Of a stretch of 64,000 nt of DNA, positions 1 to 9,979 are shown in pieces. Origin of the DNA: Casuarina equisetifolia. Its lineage: Eukaryota; Streptophyta; Magnoliopsida; Fagales; Casuarinaceae. The stretch is from positions 30,469,884 to 30,533,883 of the forward strand of contig CM052356.1 in the NCBI GenBank assembly GCA_028551475.1. Direction: 5' to 3'. Position numbers and translations under genes: made by a program. The number at the start of each line of letters is the position of its first letter. Within the stretch, counting starts at the first letter, position 1. The notes beneath the pieces are model-generated. The model was not told where the DNA came from, searched no databases, and saw only the letters and a program-made list of their open reading frames with translations.

Positions 1-345
1 TTGTTTAGAGAATGAAAAGAAACTTAATTTTTGATCTTTACTTACAGTGCTCAAAGTGCGTGATGTCCTATTCACCGACTGATGCCTGCCTCGACTGGTT
101 GCATTGTGCAGCAAGGACGGTGAATAATGGTGGGGAAGAGGGCTGTTCCATCAAACCTGACGTGCAGAGAGCTCGTCAAAAGAGAATAGGATTTCATTGA
201 CAGGTCGTCCATGTGAACTAGGTGGCCATTTCATGTGGATCATGTTTGCCATGGTTGTTAAACCTTCTATTATTTTAGGAAAATATCCTTTCGGTTTGCT
301 TGGAGGAACCTACACCCAATAAAGAGCACAAAAGGAAAAGATCAC
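1..345. repeat. Paralogous non-coding block U, copy 1
   Basis: This segment resembles 43990-44345 and 62870-63190. Shared landmarks in the same order are a GTGATGTCC box, a stretch ending AAAAGAGAAT, the CATGGTTGTTAAA-like box (CACGGCTGTTTAAA in copy 3) and GGAGGAACCTA before an A-rich end. Short open frames inside it are not conserved between copies, so I do not call a protein. Its recurrence with the HKT genes suggests it marks one end of a duplicated HKT unit. Its function is unknown. Confidence 0.6.
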
Positions 346-484
346 AAGAAAATCGGTAGGTCTCACGCATATAATTTGCGTGCAATCAGGGGACTTTATT
401 TATGTGAAATATATAGAAGAATGTGCAAGTTTTTAGAAACAGATTAAAAGTTTAACTCAAATGTTAAACTTAGGATTTGAGAGG

Positions 485-598
485 TTTTTTCTATTATTTA
501 AATTTTACATTAGAAAGTTCTACTCTTTCTTAAAAACGGCTTTTTTTCTATTATTTAAATTTTACATTAGAAAGTTCTACTCTTTCTTAAAAACGGCT
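485..598. repeat. 57-bp direct tandem duplication
   Basis: Two head-to-tail copies (485-541 and 542-598) that look identical by eye. The unit is AT-rich and contains ATTATTTAAATTTTACATTAG. The identity suggests a recent slippage or unequal-exchange event. No coding content is seen. Confidence 0.9.
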
Positions 599-602
599 TT
601 GT

Positions 603-2578
603 AAGAAGAGAATATATATTTCATTTTAAAAGCAGTTCCTAAACAGGATTTTGACAATGTAAACCAATCTTTATATCATATTTTGACGTGCTTTATCGTT
701 GCCAGTTGACTGTGGATTTCATTATGTGGTAATATATTCATTAAAACTACTTTTAGTTATAGGCTTTCTGCACAATGATGTTGCCTTCTAAATATTAAGA
801 AAATTCATTTCTTTTTTAAAATTGACTTATAAGGAAGGAAATATATTTCATTTTGAAAAAGTTTTCCAGGAAAAAATTAGATACTATCAGACGATTCCTA
901 CAGCATTTGCGGAAAGTGTACTTCTTTGGAAAAAGCCATGCATCCAACTTCTGCGATTCTCTTGGGTTCAATAATTCTAGGGAAATTGATCAACATGATA
1001 TGCTAGTGCCAAGAATATGCCATATCCAACTCCAGACATGGAAATCGATTAAGAAGATCATTCGAGTGGTTTGAAGAATATGACATAGTGTTCGTAACTT
1101 TCTACACAAAATCACCTCGTCCTTCACTCCAGTCTAGAAAACATCATCGTGAAGGACAGGCAAGGTGGTGGTCAGTGGAGTCCAATGTGGTGCTCAAAGT
1201 GGAGAAAGCAACAAATTTTTGCAGCGGAGATTGTGGAGGATGGAAGTTTTGTAAGAGAAAAAAATAATTTTTAGATAATGTCTAAATGTAAAAATTGTTT
1301 TCTTAATTAATGAATAAACTTTTGAGTTAAATTTTTAACACATTTTTTAAATTATATCACATTGATTATCTTTAACTCTTGTTGAATTTTAAACATTTCA
1401 GATATGCTTGGTATGCAAGAAGTGTTCATTTACTTAGTTCAATCTTAAGCTTAAAGTATGTTTGGTGGATGAAAAAATGTTAAAGATAAAAGTCCCATAT
1501 GAAAAAGAATTATTGAATAATATTTAAATATAAAAATTATCATCTTAATTCATGAACTAACTTTTTAATTATATTTTAAACTTATTTCTAGTAAAGCCAA
1601 ATTAAATATACGAAAAAGTTGTAAAGTAACTAAGTGGGAGCAGTGAATCGCCATCAATTTCGCATGATTGAGGTGTCATTTGAAAGTGAAAGTTTCCAAA
1701 AACTCCGTACGTATGGGACATCATAGTCATGCAATCCCACTAATGGTTTTACGAATCATGCTCCTGCAAGCTGTTGAAATCCACCTACTACTCGATCTGT
1801 ACCAAGCTTAGTTTTTGATTCCCCAGTGGGTTCAACGTCCAACTCAAGCAACTTTTCTGAACATTCTTTTAGTTTTAGGAAGTCCATATGTTTCCCAACA
1901 AATGGAAGATGACTGAGAGTTTAATATTAGTTCTTGATAAAATATGGTATATTATTTATATATCAACAGTGTAAGGTAGACAGAATTTCCACAATAATTG
2001 GGTCACAGCAGCTACTATTAAAGAAAAAAATAAGGTAGAAAAGAGCTGAAACGAAGCATCCGAACACGTCTACGAAGGAGAAGGTCCAGCCATTGAAGCC
2101 GTGTAGCCTGCTAATAAAAAAAAGAGAGTGGAACTGAAGCGTTCGGATCCAATTTATGAAGAAAGAGTACTTAAAGAAAGCCGTGGAATGTTCTAATTGT
2201 TGTAATGGGGCGTTTCGAGTTTCATCTCGATGAGTTTCAGCAATATGCAACCTCTTTTGCTTTTTTATCATAGTATTCTGTTTGTTTTAGGTCATTTATG
2301 GGACGCATTGAAGTTTGATCAGAAATATAAAAAGGCAAAAAAGGCAGGCCACTCTGAGCGAGCAGGGGCATAAAAAAAGAAGGGCTATAAAACAAAATGG
2401 AAGTGCAAGTCGGGAGACAATGGAGAAGAAAGTGGGTAGCAGAAGTAGAAGTTAGGTCATTGACTTGAAAGTTCTTGGTCAAAGCAAGGGATTTTAATAA
2501 ATTAGTGCATTTTTTTTTTAGTTTTTATGGTAATTGAATTTTGAGTATTTGAAAGCTTAGTTTAGAATCATTGAAAAA
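603..2578. other. HKT upstream region, no gene recognised
   Basis: AT-rich non-coding DNA. Parts align by eye with the upstream region of HKT copy C. The CTCAAAGTGGAGAAAGCAAC box near 1192 matches one near 52078, and the GATGAGTTTCAGC box near 2230 matches one near 53200. This supports common descent of the two upstream regions. Open frames here are short and not shared between the copies. Confidence 0.5.
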
Positions 2579-2706
2579 TAAGTTCATATCGATTACCTAC
2601 TAGTTTAGTGGTAAGCGAATAAGACTTGAGACCTTTTGGTCATTGATTTGATAACCAGATATGTGAATTGAGTGTGTGCATCTAAAATAAAAAAAATGTA
2701 AGTTCA
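2579..2706 (+). mobile_element. SINE-like tRNA-derived insertion
   Basis: A body of about 112 bp (2587-2698) is flanked by 8-bp direct repeats TAAGTTCA at 2579-2586 and 2699-2706, as expected of a target-site duplication. It has a Pol III A-box-like TAGTTTAGTGGTAAG near 2601, a B-box-like GATTTGATAACC near 2645, and an A-rich tail just before the right repeat. The box spacing and small size fit a tRNA-derived SINE. I do not recognise a named family. Confidence 0.5.
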
Positions 2707-3324
2707 ATCCTTGTTCTAAGACTTCCAACTAAGTGGAAGGAGATGCCCTTGGACGATAGTTGCGTGGTGATTAGAGTCCTGCAGAAGATAAATAGCAGGA
2801 TGGTAAGCTACATGTTCAAAGACTGAGCTGCAAAACATTACCACTGAGTAGACTTTCATCCAAAGCTAGAAAACAAAACATAATGAATAGCATAAGTTTG
2901 ACAGCGCTGGGTTGTTAAGCTTGAAAGGCAGTAAAAATTTGTTGCTTGTTTTTCATTACCAAAGAACAACCCCCTCTCCCCCCCTCCTTTTTCTTTTTCT
3001 CCTTAATATTGACTTAAAGGAGATACTATTTTTTTCTTCATATAAACACAATATCAAGATGAAATTTAAGTAATATGAGATACATTAATTTTGTGATACC
3101 CATTTACCGTGACATGGGAACATCATTGAAACTTTTTCTGTACTTGAGTGAAGGTAGCCATGTCACATTTGAACTTCAACTATGATTACATATCAGGTGT
3201 TTTTTTTTTAAATAAAGAATGAGTCTTTTTTTTTCTCTCACTAAAATTATAAAAAGGATCTTTTTTTCTCTGTAAATAAAATACCAGGATAATATTTAAG
3301 TAATGTGATTGTAAAAGGAAGATG

Positions 3325-3750
3325 TAATATTTTAAGAATGTTTTGGAAGTGGTTGGTGAAATATTTGATCTCAAGATGACAATAGATACTTTTGTGAATA
3401 TTTCCCTTTTTTCTTCTTGTGTAAGTAGTTACCATACGTGAACTATGAAATTAGTTATGACACTATGTCACAACATGTGAAAAAGGGGAAAGGAAATATC
3501 ACAAAATAAAATAGCCTCCAAATTCATTGACAAAAGTACTATTTAGTAGATAGTATTGGCATATTCTCTCTAAATTTAGAGTATTTAATTTATTTAAATC
3601 TAAAAATACTAATAAAAGATACAATATTTTGAGAATATTCCGGAAATGGTAGGTAAGATATTTGTCATCTCAGAACTATACTTTGTAGCTTCGGTGAATA
3701 TTCTTTTTAATGTTCTTCTTGTGCAGGTAATTACCATATATGACTTATGA
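3325..3750. repeat. Diverged direct duplication upstream of HKT copy A
   Basis: The segment 3325-3450 (ATATTTTAAGAATGTTTTGG, then TTCTTCTTGTG and a TTACCATA box) is repeated with divergence at 3618-3750 (ATATTTTGAGAATATTCCGG, then TTCTTCTTGTG and TTACCATA). It is non-coding and adds to the repeated structure of this promoter region. Confidence 0.55.
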
Positions 3751-3868
3751 CCTAACCTCCTTTCCTCTCCCTCTTTTTCATATCGTTTGACATATACACC
3801 GTCTTCACAAAAACCCATCGGCAACGTAGAGCTCGGAAGTTCACCAGCCGTGAAAAAAAGGCCCCCCT

Positions 3869-4112
3869 AGACTCCTTTATTTGTTTCTCATGCCGGAAGT
3901 TCTCCTTAACGTCCTTCCCCATGGCAGATTTAGATAGTCTAACACAGGGAAATTCCACTATGAAGCTCTTGTATTCTACCTGTTGCGCCTAGACTTCTTT
4001 ATTTGTTTCTCATGCCGGAAGTTCTCCTTAAAGTCCTTCCCCATGGCAGATTTAGATAGTCTAACACAGGGAAATTCCACTATGAAGCTTTTGTATTCTA
4101 CCTGTTGCGCCT
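3869..4112 (+). promoter_or_regulatory. 122-bp tandem duplication in the HKT copy A promoter
   Basis: Two direct copies, 3869-3990 and 3991-4112, with about three mismatches by eye. They end 54 bp before the ATG of HKT copy A. Each contains the element CACAGGGAAATTCCACT (3943-3959 and 4065-4081). The same element in the form CACAGGAAAATTCCACT lies once upstream of HKT copy B (7918-7934) and once upstream of copy C (54181-54197). Conservation across three paralogous promoters suggests a regulatory site or part of the transcribed leader; doubling it in copy A could alter expression. That effect is inference. Confidence 0.7.
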
Positions 4113-4166
4113 TTTAAAGCATCGTTCCGATTTAAGCATAGCCAGGACACTCTCCACCCTGTAAAG

Positions 4167-7100
4167 ATGAAGTTTTCCTTTTTTGGTAGAAAACTAAAGC
4201 ACCTCTGTAGTTTTTCAGGCAACAGCGTGTCTTGTTTCAACCGGTTCTTCCAGGGTCTATTTTGGCTTCTCCGTCTCGTCGTCGTCCATGTCAATCCCTT
4301 CTGCACCCAGCTCTTTTACTTCGTGGCTGTCTCTGTAGTCGGTTATTTGGCATTGAAGGTCTCAAAGCCAAGAACCACGTCGTTTAGTCCTAAGGACTTT
4401 GATGTGTTCTTCACGTCCGTCTCTGCTACCACTGTTTCAAGCATGTCAACCATTGAAATGGAGGTTTTCTCCAACACCCAACTCCTCATTATCACCTTCC
4501 TAATGTTTTTTGGTGGTGAGGTGTTCACTTCCTTGCTTGGACTTCAACTAGCGAAGTCCATCTTCCTCAAAAACCATCAAAACACTAACAGCCACAGTGC
4601 GGTTGTTACCGTGGAGGGAAAGCCTCCAATCCATAATCATTTCCACAGCCAAATCGAACTGGGTCTAGTTGGTTGTCCACGGTCGGAAAACCAAAAACTT
4701 GAAACGGATGTTGAAAGTAGAATCAAATGCTTAGATAGTGATAGTCTTGCATATAACTCCACTACATATTTGCGTTGTGTTGTGTTGGGATATCTATTTA
4801 TAGTTCATTTTGTCGGTTCTGGTTTGGTTTCGATGTACATAACCCTTGTTCCAAGTGCAAGTCAGGTACTGAAGAACAAGGGCCTAGATATACTAACCTT
4901 TTCTGTATTCACCACTGTATCTACTTTCACAAACTGTGGTTTCGTACCAACAAATGAGAACATGATCGTCTTCAAGAAGAACTCAGGTCTCCTACTACTT
5001 CTCATTCCACAAGTCCTGTTGGGGAACACTTTATATGCGCCGTGCCTGCGACTCGTAATCTGGGTTTTGAAAAAAGTCACTAAACGAGCGGAATTCGGTT
5101 TCATATTGAAGAATGACAGAGATATAGGGTACAGCCATTTGCTCCCGGGTCCTGAGGCCGCTCTTCTGGCTGTGACTGTTTTTGGCTTCATTTTGATACA
5201 GTTTATACTATTTTGCTCTATGGAGTGGAGATCAGAAGCTATGGATGGCTTGAATTCCTATCAGAAACTCGTGGCCTCGTTGTTCCAAACTACGAACTCG
5301 CGGCATGCGGGTGAATCTGTCTTTGACCTCTCCACAATCTCTCCAGCAATTCTGGTGCTCTTCATTGTTATGATGTGAGTCCTGCATTCTCTTTCCAGAT
5401 CATTCTTATTGTTGTTTATTCACACCACAGATTTATTTATTTGCTAACCGGATGCTTGGTTGTGGTTAATTGGACCAGTAGACTCGATAAGCTTTTACTG
5501 CAATTCACTTGACTTGCCTTTTTCCAAAAACTGAGTGATTTTTCTCGTCGTTGGGTCGCTTTTTGTGCCAATATTCCACTTTATTAGACACTCCACTCAT
5601 TTAAAGCTTTTCCATGACTTCCTGGAAATATCGTTCTACCTAAAAAGCCATGGTTATTCAAAGTTCGTAGTGAGCTTTTACGCTTGTTTGTGCTCCTCTT
5701 GCTGCTATTTCTTTTTCTATCATTCCTTCACAGACAAAAACAGAATAAACAAATTCATTCTCCAGTGTTCCCAGATCATTTCAATATTTTTTGAATTAGT
5801 TCTTGCTTCTCCCCACACTAAACCCTAGCAAAAATTCTGCAGAGAACCTTGCACCAATGATTCTGAGTTTTCAAAACACAGAAGCAGACAAAGTTACCTC
5901 ACTCTCTAACGGAAAGATTAGATAGAAAGCTATTTCGCTATTCTGAAACATTAGTTGCCACAGTTTTGCATCTGTACCTGTTACCCCTCAATTTTTATTC
6001 ATCCCCTAATGATTCCCACAACATAGAAATAAAGCTGTTTAATATGGCTGCTCTACCCACCTCAATCACCCCAAACCATACAGGTTGGAGAAGTTCGGTG
6101 ATTATAACATTCAGAGATTATTCTTTATCGTTCTGAAAAAGGGGCTAAATAAAGTCTTCAAGTTCATAACACCTGCTGCACAAGAACGGGAGTAGGTTGA
6201 TTTTTCGTTCTCTTTTGCCTTGTAGAAGACAGTAGGATCGCAAGATAATTTATGAAAATATTTTCTGATTCTGCCAAGCATTAAGCACCAGGCTTGAGAT
6301 GCAAACGTGGATGGTTTACTGATGCCAAAAGATCGGGTAAAATTCTATGCGATCGTGGCACATTAGGCACTAACCCGACATGCAGACCTGACTCAACTAG
6401 CTTTGGTTGAATTCCAACTATTTACACGTGGATTTGTAAATGGTTGATACACATAGCTTCTAATAGTCATGAGTACCCTGGTCCAAGAAAACGACCTAAG
6501 AAATCTAGGATAAACGGAATAAGAACAAATCAATCATTGTCTTGATAAAAAACAATATAAACTTTCAAGTTTCCCTTCACATAGACAAGAAATCTAGTTA
6601 CTTTAAATATTCTGCTGTTTAATTTAAATGTGAGATTGATATTAAATTCCAAGTAGAGCATAAGCTATACTGGGTTAGTGTTTTGTGAAAATAAATGGCA
6701 TATATATGTTCATAACTCTAGAATAACTTGATAGTTTCTTTCTTCTTATAGGTATCTTCCACCATATACCAGATTTCTTCCGACGAAGAATCATGATAAG
6801 GCTTTAGAAAGGGAGAAAGTTAACGAACATCGAAGGAAAACTTTTGTGGAGTGTTTGATGTTCTCACCACTCTGTTATCTAGTCATTTTCATTGTTCTTA
6901 TATGCATTACGGAGAGAGACAAAATGAAGGAAGATCCCCTCAACTTTAATGTGCTCTATATCACCATAGAAGTGATAAGGTGGGATTTCTCCCCCTTCTT
7001 TTACCATTTCTCTTAACTTTATCATATGAGTATTTGTTAGTACTAGGAAATCAATATTTTGAATTCTATGATTAAATTGTTCCAGTACTAACTCAAATTG

Positions 7101-7314
7101 TCTGATAATACACAGTGCATACGGGAATGTTGGGTACACAACCGGCTATAGCTGCAAACGGCAACTTAATCTAGATAGCTCTTGCAAAGACACATGTTAC
7201 GGATTTGTTGGAAGATGGAGCACCATGGGAAAGTTGATCCTCATTGTTGTGATGTTCTTTGGAAGGCTTAAAATTTTTAGCATGAAAGGTGGTAAAACCT
7301 GGAAACTTTCCTAA
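4167..7314 (+). CDS. HKT1: HKT copy A: class I high-affinity K+ transporter-type Na+ transporter, 3 exons, 544 aa
   Basis: Exons are 4167-5374, 6752-6979 and 7116-7314 with GT/AG introns of 1377 and 136 bp. Splicing joins an ATG codon across intron 1 and an AGT codon across intron 2; the stop is TAA at 7312. HKT/Trk/Ktr proteins are plasma-membrane cation transporters with four membrane-pore-membrane repeats. Pore loop 1 is at about residues 84-106 ([10 protein letters not shown], filter Ser92). Pore 2 is at 249-266 ([13 protein letters not shown], Gly258), pore 3 at 373-390 (NSRHAGES, Gly382), and pore 4 begins exon 3 ([14 protein letters not shown], about 479-492). Ser-Gly-Gly-Gly is the class I signature associated with Na+ selectivity. 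Length and the basic C-terminus ending GGKTWKLS are normal for the family. The ATG chosen aligns with copies B and C. No lesion is seen, so the gene is probably functional. Confidence 0.93.
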
Positions 7315-7859
7315 GGGAGGTCTTTTCCATGTCATATATGCTATTCGTGATGCAGGCAGAGCTTTAGTTAATAAGATTTTCTGTAACATGAAGGACTTAA
7401 GCTTTGGATAACTACGAAAGATATATATATATATATATATAAACTCGACTTTGATGTTTCAATGCTTTTTGTTCCATGCATTGGATTCAAAGGACATGAA
7501 TTTAAGTTTTAAAAAAATTAAAATAGTAAAAAGCTGCTGGCATTGAAGGAGAAGGCTGATCACAAGGCAATCTAAAGGTTCTTCACTGAATAGCAGAGCT
7601 ATTAAGAGTTATTGGTGATGGAACTTTTATGTATTATGAGAATTTTTGAAAAGGTTTTCCGCCTAATACTTGCTATCAACTGCACAGAGATGTGTTTAGA
7701 TGGTGTTTGCTTGGAGATAAGGTCGTGCAAAAGATTACATCAAAATAGCAAATCAGAGGTTGAAAGATTGAGTTGCATTCGGCCACGATCCAGTACCCCA
7801 CCCAAATCTCTATTGCAGGTTGAAAGACCGAGACACTCTGGTTTCATTGTTTTCATGTA
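7315..7859. other. Short intergenic region between HKT copies A and B
   Basis: No gene is recognised. A (TA)n run lies near 7421-7440. The promoter-like sequence of copy B begins only about 550 bp after the copy A stop codon, so the two copies were once close head-to-tail neighbours. Confidence 0.6.
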
Positions 7860-8075
7860 AGATGCCGTGGGTTCGTCTTTATGGAGTGTCATTATGTTAG
7901 GTTTAGAAAGGCCGATGCACAGGAAAATTCCACTGAATTGGGTCGCTTGTACATTGTAATAGATGAATAAGCCGTTCCACTCTAAGCGTGATCCGGCATT
8001 ATAACGTATGTGAAAATGAAGTCCTCTTTCTTTGGTACAAAACTAGAGCACCCATGGAGCAAAATTTTTTGTTTA
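7860..8075 (+). pseudogene. HKT copy B, 5' fragment: promoter and first 20 codons
   Basis: 7865-8015 aligns with the promoter of copy C (54125-54410): GGTTCGTCTTT, the GAAAGGCC box, CACAGGAAAATTCCACT and ATAAGCCGTTCC occur in the same order. An ATG at 8016 opens a frame starting MKSSFFGTKLEH, clearly the HKT N-terminus ([12 protein letters not shown] in copy [13 protein letters not shown] in copy A). The frame runs into the left LTR of copia-1 at 8076. The continuation is found at 40868, so this is one half of a gene split by transposon insertion. It cannot encode a transporter. Confidence 0.85.
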
Positions 8076-8477
8076 TGTGAAAGACCAATAGTTGAAGCCC
8101 GGAAGCCCAGCCACCACTATGGGGAAAAGCCTAGTATTAGTTCAGATCCTAAAAACTAAAATGAAAACTTTCAGTTCTATCCTAGCAAGTCCTTGAAGCA
8201 TCCCGGAGGCTGCAACTCATGCTTCAACAAAATCAGAGAGGGGACACTAATGCATAAATACCTTCGTTGACTCACACGAGAACCAAAGGAAACCTCATTT
8301 TCAAGATAACCGTGGAATAGCTGTAAATCATCTGTTGTATTATTCTTTGCACGCAAGGTGTACTATTTTTGTTGTATGAACTTAGCCTATAGGCTCATTG
8401 TTTATAAACATTATTTATGCTTTTCAATATAATTACGGTCTTTCCCATATTACCTCGACGTTTTCCGTTCTTTTAAT
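8076..8477 (+). repeat. Copia-1 left LTR
   Basis: It starts TGTGAAAGACC and ends just before the PBS-like TGGTGTCAGAGC. Its partner is 39122-40850. Matching landmarks include the GAAGCCC/AGGCCCA region, CAACTCATGCTT, CCTCATTTTCA, AGCCTATA, ACATTATTTATG and the ACGTTTT-CGTTC end. Divergence is obvious by eye, so the insertion is old. Confidence 0.75.
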
Positions 8478-8500
8478 TGGTGTCAGAGCTTGACTCTACA

Positions 8501-8947
8501 TGCAGCGTACCCCCTTAAATAAATAAGCCACGTCAGAAGGAAGTTGAGTCAGCAATGATGAAATGGCAATTAACTGTTCAGTTAGCAGTAACTTGGATTT
8601 TGTTACTGTTAGTAGTTTCATTAGTTAATTGGTTGTAACTGGATGGGGCTATTAATGTCTTTACATTCATTAGTTGTAAGTTAGTTAGCAATTGTTAGCT
8701 AACTGACTAGTATAAATAGAAGTTGAAGGTGGGAAGACAGATATGAAAATTGTGAGCATTTCGTTGAATAAGAGATAAGGTCTCGGGTTCCCTTCAGAAA
8801 CCCCAATTGTTTCCTTCATATATTGTTTCAAAATAGGGCGTAAGGCCAAGCTTTCTCAGGCAGATTTCACAGTTGCTTCCGCACCAATTTCCAAACCTCT
8901 CACTAGATCAGTAACCAAAACTCTTCTGAATAAGGAGGTTCGTTACA
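8501..8947 (+). repeat. Gypsy 5' LTR
   Basis: 447 bp from TGCAGCGTACC to CGTTACA, immediately before AAG and the PBS. A TATA box candidate, AGTATAAATAG, lies at about 8709-8719. The partner LTR is 13443-13886. Confidence 0.92.
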
Positions 8948-8961
8948 AAGTGGTATCGGAA

Positions 8962-9979
8962 ATGCCTGGAAACGATCAGGAAAGGGGTCCTTCTGTGGAT
9001 CTTGCTGTCAAAGATCTTTCAGAAGCTATGCAATAGCTATTTGCCGCCCTAAATACCAAAATTGATACTACGGCAACCCGAATTGATAAGGATCACGGAG
9101 AATCTTCCTCCTCTCGAAATCGTGATCATAACAATCGGCAAGAAAGGAGATCTCAGTCCACTCAGATTCATCCTCGAACAATCCGGCTGGAATTCCCAAA
9201 ATACGAAGGTATCGTTTATCCAACTAATTGGCTCGATAGATCTCTTCAATTTTTCGATTACTATGATACTCCTACAAAGGAAAGAGTTAGAATTGGCTTA
9301 TGGCATTTGGATGGAGAAGCATAAATGATTTATCAGCTCCTCAAGAAGGAACATGGTGAAGACAAAATTTCCTGGCAAGTGCTATCGGAGGAACTTTTAA
9401 AGCAATTTGGACCTACGGTTCTAGTTGATCATTTTGGAGAGTTGACCAAGCTGAAACACACAGGAACAATCCATGACTATCAAATGCAATTTGGTAAGCT
9501 GCTTCTCCGTTCTGGTCATTTAAATGCTACTCAAAGCATTAGCTGTTTTATAAGTGGCTTGAAAGAAAAAATCAAACTAGATGTTATGGCCCATAACCCT
9601 CCTACACTTTCTGCTGCCATTGGATTTGCTCGTTTATTTGAGGCTAAGGAACTAGCTTCTAGGAATACTGCTACATCAATCCAAAAAAAAACCATTTCCA
9701 GTAGCTGGAGGGGAACCAAAACAATGGGAGAACAAACCTGTTTTACCTGTTAGGAAGCTCACTCAACCTGAAATTATGGATAGAAGGGCTAGGAGTTTGT
9801 GCTTCAATTGTGATGAGCATTTTACCCCAGGCCATAAATGTAAGAAACTTTTTTGGTTGGAAGTATTAGATTCGAAAGAGATTGAGGAGGATGATTCTGA
9901 AGATGATAGTGGTGAGTTACGGGTATTGTCCTTAGCTGCCTTTTGTGGAGTGAAATGTCCTAAAACCATAAGAATTTAG
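8962..9979 (+). pseudogene. Gypsy gag remnant with zinc knuckle
   Basis: An ATG at 8962 just after the PBS opens the frame. In-frame stops occur at 9034 (TAG) and 9322 (TAA), and the frame shifts near a long A run around 9686. A retrotransposon Gag core (WQVLSEELLKQFGP, then LTKLKHTGTIHDYQMQF) is readable at 9370-9490. A CCHC knuckle CFNCDEHFTPGHKC is readable near 9800-9845. Gag would form the cytoplasmic particle that packages element RNA. The frame ends at a further TAG at 9977. Confidence 0.85.

Noticed and set aside
12..200. 62-codon frame in block U as a gene
   Set aside because: The frame is not kept in the two other copies of the block.
2592..2660. A genuine tRNA gene
   Set aside because: Only A- and B-box-like motifs are present. 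No cloverleaf can be drawn, and the flanking duplication and A-rich tail point to a SINE.
4343..5191. Antisense frames opposite HKT exon 1
   Set aside because: They are shadows of the transporter coding strand and recur at the same place in copy C for that reason.
5535..5828. 97-codon frame in HKT copy A intron 1
   Set aside because: It lies within the intron, has intron-like composition and is not preserved in copy C intron 1.
7421..7440. (TA)n run as a TATA promoter for HKT copy B
   Set aside because: It is a simple repeat about 600 bp from the copy B ATG, and the conserved promoter alignment lies closer to the gene.
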